Shown here: positions 60,431 through 64,000 of the stretch, piece after piece
Position numbering within the stretch: the stretch's first letter is position 1
Layout of the letters: each line of letters starts with the position of its first letter
NCBI GenBank assembly: GCA_004555915.1
Contig: SFJM01000002.1
Location: 97,123-161,122, forward strand
Source of the DNA: Clostridiales bacterium
Lineage (GTDB): Bacteria > Bacillota > Clostridia > Oscillospirales > Butyricicoccaceae
DNA length: 64,000 nucleotides
Reading direction: 5' to 3'
Notes under the pieces: model-generated
What the model saw: the letters and a program-made list of their open reading frames with translations, nothing else
Databases searched by the model: none
Told to the model about the DNA's origin: nothing
Program-made: the position numbers and the translations under genes

Positions 60431-61324
60431 TTATCCCTGCGTTTTCTTTGTGCCGCCGTCCATTTGGACACCGTTTTCCACACGGCTGACCACATACTCT
60501 GTCAGCTTGCGGATATTCCGGTCATCCTCATAGGCTGTCCATGCAGCAGCAAAGCGTCTTTCCCTGCTGTACAGCAGCATCTGTCCATTCACGCCGCCTT
60601 TGCAGCGGAAGGATGAGCCTTTGACCGGATAAAAATCAAATTTCCCCTGTTCCATGGCATCCACCCATGCTTCCGAGACCACTGGCACGCCGTCAAGCTG
60701 TCCCCGGTTTACATACAGCCAGCCCAGTCTGACCATGTCATCCGCACGCATATACGCGCCTGTGGCGCCCATGGTATGGTTTTTCGGACAGCGGGTCCAT
60801 GCGGTATGCTGAAAATCCAGCGGCTGCATCAGCTTCTGCCGGATCCAGTCATCTGCCGGTGCCCCGGTGAGGTGCTCCACAACCAGCGACAGCAAATAAT
60901 GGGCGCTGTCGGTATATTTGCGGTAGGAGCCTGCACGAAATTTTGGTGGATACTGTAAAATATAGCGCAGATGATCCTCCGTTCCATAGGTTCGGATATC
61001 ATCCCGGTCAATGTCAATGACCCCCTCATCCACGCCCATCCGATGGGACAACGCATGCCGGATGGTGACCTCATCCCATGCCGGATCATAGGGAGCATCC
61101 AGATAGGGCTGAAGGTATGGCATAAGCCTGTCATCCAGCTGTATTCTTCCGGCATCCCACAGCATGCCGATGGCTGTATTTAAAAATACCTTCGTCACCG
61201 AATAAATGTTGTTGCAGGCATTGCAGGGCTGGCAGTATACCACAGATATGCCATCATCGGTCTGTATTGCCAGCTGATACACATTGAGCTGATTGTCCCG
61301 AATCCATGTTTCCATTGCATGCAT
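60431..61324 (-). CDS. Serine hydrolase of the beta-lactamase/class C family
   Basis: A 297-residue cytosolic-looking protein (no signal peptide). SxxK is SVTKVF (about residue 42), the YxN-equivalent is YTDS (near 138), and the segment FRAGSYRKYTDSAHYLLSLV is typical. The C-terminal KTG box is not clear (possibly CKGG, near 265). Such proteins include DD-peptidase, esterase and amidase activities. The ATG at 61324 is 8 nt after GGAGG; a start at 61393 is rejected. Substrate unknown. Confidence 0.85.
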   Translation of the reverse strand: MHAMETWIRDNQLNVYQLAIQTDDGISVVYCQPCNACNNIYSVTKVFLNTAIGMLWDAGRIQLDDRLMPYLQPYLDAPYDPAWDEVTIRHALSHRMGVDEGVIDIDRDDIRTYGTEDHLRYILQYPPKFRAGSYRKYTDSAHYLLSLVVEHLTGAPADDWIRQKLMQPLDFQHTAWTRCPKNHTMGATGAYMRADDMVRLGWLYVNRGQLDGVPVVSEAWVDAMEQGKFDFYPVKGSSFRCKGGVNGQMLLYSRERRFAAAWTAYEDDRNIRKLTEYVVSRVENGVQMDGGTKKTQG

Positions 61325-61425
61325 GGTTTGTTCCTCCGCTGTACAGGCTGTGCTTTTATCATACCATACCATCCGGCGCATTTCCACTGCCATGCAGATA
61401 TATGTTTATCCCAATAGAGCGGACA
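61325..61425. other. Spacer 5' of the hydrolase gene
   Basis: Contains the region upstream of the hydrolase start; no further feature recognised. The terminator at 61426-61470 lies immediately beyond it. Confidence 0.4.
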
Positions 61426-61470
61426 TAAAAAACCGTACCATCCGGAGAAGGGGTACTCCGAATGGTACGG
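61426..61470 (-). terminator. Terminator downstream of the PTS gene
   Basis: On the minus strand CCGTACCAT-T-CGGAG, 8-nt loop, CTCCG-G-ATGGTACGG, then TTTTTTATG. A long, stable hairpin about 190 bp after the PTS stop; the intervening stretch has no gene. Confidence 0.9.
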
Positions 61471-61660
61471 CATAAACATTCCGGCAAGCCGGGCAGATTT
61501 GTGTTGTTCCAGTAAAAAAATGATTTGCGTCTGCCCGCTGTCAGAATGTTACTGGCGTTCCGGGACAGCCCATCGCCTGAGCCGCCCCGGTTGGATAAAA
61601 TAGATAAAATAGGAATAGAGTTGGCAATATAAATCACGTGAAACTGTACCAGATCACATA

Positions 61661-63847
61661 TTATCCTTTGACATCCAGCAGATTCTGGCCAGCCTTCACC
61701 TCACCGGTAACCAGCGGCTTAATCGAGCTGTATTCATCGGTATTGCAGACGATCATCGGCGTGGTGCAGAGATAGCCTTCCTTCCTGATCGCATCCATAT
61801 CAAAGGATACCAGCAGGTCGCCCTTCTTGACTTCCTGACCTTCCTCGACATGTGCTTCAAAGTGCTTGCCTCCCAGCTTGACGGTATCAATACCTACGTG
61901 CAGCAGCAGCTCCATTTCATCACCGATTGCCAGGCCAATGGCATGCTTGGTGTCAAATACATTGACAACCGTTGCGTCAGCCGGCGCATACAGCTTGCCT
62001 TCCGACGGCTCGATGGCAACGCCATCACCCAATGCACAGGAAGCAAATGCTTCATCCTGTACCTCGGTCATCAGCAGCATTCTGCCGTTCATATGTGCGC
62101 CCAGGACAACATCCTTCAGCTTCGGTGTTTCTGCCTTTGCCGGAGCTTCTTCTACCGGCTTTTCTGCTTCACCCATGAACATGGATTCCGGAATGGCGCC
62201 GGAACGAACCTGCTCGACAAATTCCTCAAAGTTCGACTTGACAATGGTAACCGACGGGCCATAAATGACCTGAATACCGGCACCCTTAATGACAACACCG
62301 GAAGCACCGGTAGACTTCAGCAGCGCTTCATTTACCTTGCCGCCATCTACCAGAGTCAGACGCAGACGGGTTGCGCAGCAGTCAATATCCACCAGATTGT
62401 CAACACCGCCAACACCTCTCAGGATGGTAGCAGACTTTTCATCAAAGTTTGCAGCTGCAACAGCAGCCTTGCCGCCTGCTACGCCTACGCCGGTAGCCTG
62501 ACGGTACTCTTCCTTGGAAATCATGCGGACTTCCTCGCCGTCATCTTCACGGCCCGGGGTCTTCAGATTCCACTTGAGGATGAAGAAACGGAATACAAAG
62601 AAGTACAGAACGAAGTAAACTGCAATAACCGGAATCAGCATCATCCAGTTGGACTTTGCCTGACCCGGCAGTACGCCGTACAGAATCAGGTCAATCAGGC
62701 CATCCGAGAAAGTGGTGCCGACACAGATATTCAGGATATGGCAGGTCATAAAGGACAGACCTGCGAAAACAACATGGATTGCAAACAGCGCCGGAGCCAG
62801 GAACAGGAAGGTAAATTCAATCGGTTCGGTAACGCCGGTCAGGAAGGAGGTCAGTGCAACGGAGAACAGCAGGGAGCCGGTCTGCTTTTTCTTTTCCGGA
62901 CGTGCGCATACATACATAGCCAGTGCAGCACCCGGCAGGCCGCCCATCATGAACGGATACTTACCAGTCAGGAAACGGCATGCATCAACAGAGAACTGGG
63001 TGGTTTCCGGGGAAGCCAGCTGTGCAAAGAAGATGTTCTGTGCACCCATGACATTGATGCCATCAATGACAGCAGTGCCGCCTACACCGGTCTGCCAGAA
63101 CGGCATGTAGAAGATATGATGCAGACCGAACGGAATCAGGGCACGTTCAATGCAGCCATAAATAAAGGTTCCTGCATAACCGGAAGCCTGAACCAGACCG
63201 CCCAGTGCATAAATGCCATTCTGGACAATCGGCCATACAACAAACAGGATTGCACCGGTTACAATGCCGAATACCATGCAGACAATCGGTACAAAACGAG
63301 TGCCTGCGAAGAAGGACAATGCGTCCGGCAGCTGGGTCTTATAGAACTTATTACACAGTACAGCTGCGATAACGCCGGCAATAATACCGCCGAATACACC
63401 CATCTGCAAAGTCTGGATACCCAGTACGGAAGCGATTGCGCCTTCCTTCACGGTATCTGCAATCTGTCCGTCAACAATGGAACCGTTCAATGTCAGCAGG
63501 ACATTGATTGTCGTCAGCATAACCAGATAGAAAATGCCGGAGGAAAGAACAGCAACGCCCTTTTCTTTCTTTGCCATGCCCAAAGCTACTGCCAGAGCAA
63601 AAATCAGTGCCAGATTGCCGAAAATCGCATTGCCTGCGTAGTTCAGCATCATCATCAGACCATACAGCAGAGAACCCGGATGCAAAATACCGGACAGGCC
63701 ATAGGTCGCAATAGTTGTTTCATTGGTAAACGAGCTGCCAATACCAAGCAGGATACCTGCGAACGGCAGAATCGCAATTGGAAGGAACAAAGATTTACCG
63801 ATCTGCTGAGCAGCAGCGAAAATCTGTCCGCTTTTCTTTTGTGCCAT
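61661..63847 (-). CDS. PTS sugar permease, EIICBA (glucose family)
   Basis: A 728-residue three-domain phosphotransferase permease. The EIIC membrane domain (about 1-425) has PFAGILLGIGSSF and GCIERALIPFGLHHIFYMPF. The EIIB domain (about 465-545) has the phospho-Cys in LVDIDCCATRLRLTL. The EIIA domain (about 580-728) has the active histidine in LLLHVGIDTVKLGG. It transports and phosphorylates a hexose, glucose- or maltose-type; the exact sugar is not clear. GAGGAG precedes the ATG. The upstream ~150 bp run to the window edge, so a regulator (antiterminator) gene may lie outside. Confidence 0.93.
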   Translation of the reverse strand: MAQKKSGQIFAAAQQIGKSLFLPIAILPFAGILLGIGSSFTNETTIATYGLSGILHPGSLLYGLMMMLNYAGNAIFGNLALIFALAVALGMAKKEKGVAVLSSGIFYLVMLTTINVLLTLNGSIVDGQIADTVKEGAIASVLGIQTLQMGVFGGIIAGVIAAVLCNKFYKTQLPDALSFFAGTRFVPIVCMVFGIVTGAILFVVWPIVQNGIYALGGLVQASGYAGTFIYGCIERALIPFGLHHIFYMPFWQTGVGGTAVIDGINVMGAQNIFFAQLASPETTQFSVDACRFLTGKYPFMMGGLPGAALAMYVCARPEKKKQTGSLLFSVALTSFLTGVTEPIEFTFLFLAPALFAIHVVFAGLSFMTCHILNICVGTTFSDGLIDLILYGVLPGQAKSNWMMLIPVIAVYFVLYFFVFRFFILKWNLKTPGREDDGEEVRMISKEEYRQATGVGVAGGKAAVAAANFDEKSATILRGVGGVDNLVDIDCCATRLRLTLVDGGKVNEALLKSTGASGVVIKGAGIQVIYGPSVTIVKSNFEEFVEQVRSGAIPESMFMGEAEKPVEEAPAKAETPKLKDVVLGAHMNGRMLLMTEVQDEAFASCALGDGVAIEPSEGKLYAPADATVVNVFDTKHAIGLAIGDEMELLLHVGIDTVKLGGKHFEAHVEEGQEVKKGDLLVSFDMDAIRKEGYLCTTPMIVCNTDEYSSIKPLVTGEVKAGQNLLDVKG

Positions 63848-64000
63848 TGTGTATACTCCTCTCTTCGTAACAACATCTTTTTTTCATACGTTTTATTCAA
63901 AGTTCTGCCGGTCGGGCCCGGACACAGACAGAATTTTAAACCATTTTAACCAGGTTCATCCAAAATATTCAGTCGTTTCAGATGGATGGTAATATAAATC

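Noticed and set aside
61850..63949. 699-codon plus-strand ORF
   Set aside because: Antisense of the PTS permease, which has intact EIIA, EIIB and EIIC motifs.
63848..64000. RAT/antiterminator site before the PTS gene
   Set aside because: The sequence ends at the window edge and I could not fit a RAT consensus or a terminator with confidence.

Overview
The window looks like a chromosomal segment of a spore-forming, low-to-mid GC Clostridia member (Oscillospirales, possibly Butyricicoccus/Agathobaculum-like; the genus is a guess). The evidence is a small acid-soluble spore protein, DivIVA/SepF/YggT, Hfq, the hfq-miaA-mutL-mutS-miaB order, a GerS-like lipoprotein beside alr, and SLH-type surface anchoring. 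There is no rRNA, CRISPR array, IS element or phage module.

Region 1 (1-16.8 kb, all minus strand) is one long co-directional housekeeping cluster, read from 16.65 kb down to 1: coiled-coil protein, two TIGR03960/TIGR03936-type proteins, miaB, mutS, mutL, miaA, hfq, an HlyD-like adaptor, yggS, sepF, yggT, divIVA and ileS (3' end outside the window). Many neighbours overlap by 4-8 nt. A promoter at 16730-16758 lies partly inside a large palindrome.

Region 2 (16.8-19.2 kb) is the most notable. Two minus-strand coding fragments (18732-19196 and 16834-17259) appear to be the halves of one conserved Cys-rich clostridial gene. They are separated by a ~1.48-kb insert carrying only a short serine recombinase and a NUDIX hydrolase. 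The fragments share reading frame across short matching junctions, so clean excision would restore a 295-codon ORF. The layout resembles a miniature skin-type (sporulation-excised) intervening element.

Region 3 (19.2-25.1 kb): PAP2 phosphatase, aroD, a lipoprotein, then a preQ1 riboswitch with terminator controlling queD-queE-folE-queC-queF, the complete GTP-to-preQ1 pathway.

Region 4 (25.1-36.5 kb): a small glycan-type operon (sugar transferase, GT4, metallophosphoesterase, nucleotidyltransferase), a TauE-like permease, SASP, a DUF1015 protein, the acpS-nnrD-lipoprotein-alr-mazF operon, and two identical tandem tRNA-Pro genes.

Region 5 (36.6-48.6 kb): two paralogous AMP-forming acyl ligases flank a 507-residue HTH regulator and a 1870-residue secreted transglutaminase-like/SLH protein with an internal 492-bp repeat.

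Region 6 (49-64 kb): small regulators and enzymes, half-size EamA transporters, AgcS and NSS amino-acid transporters, a beta-lactamase-like hydrolase and a PTS IICBA permease. Promoters and terminators given are visual matches only.
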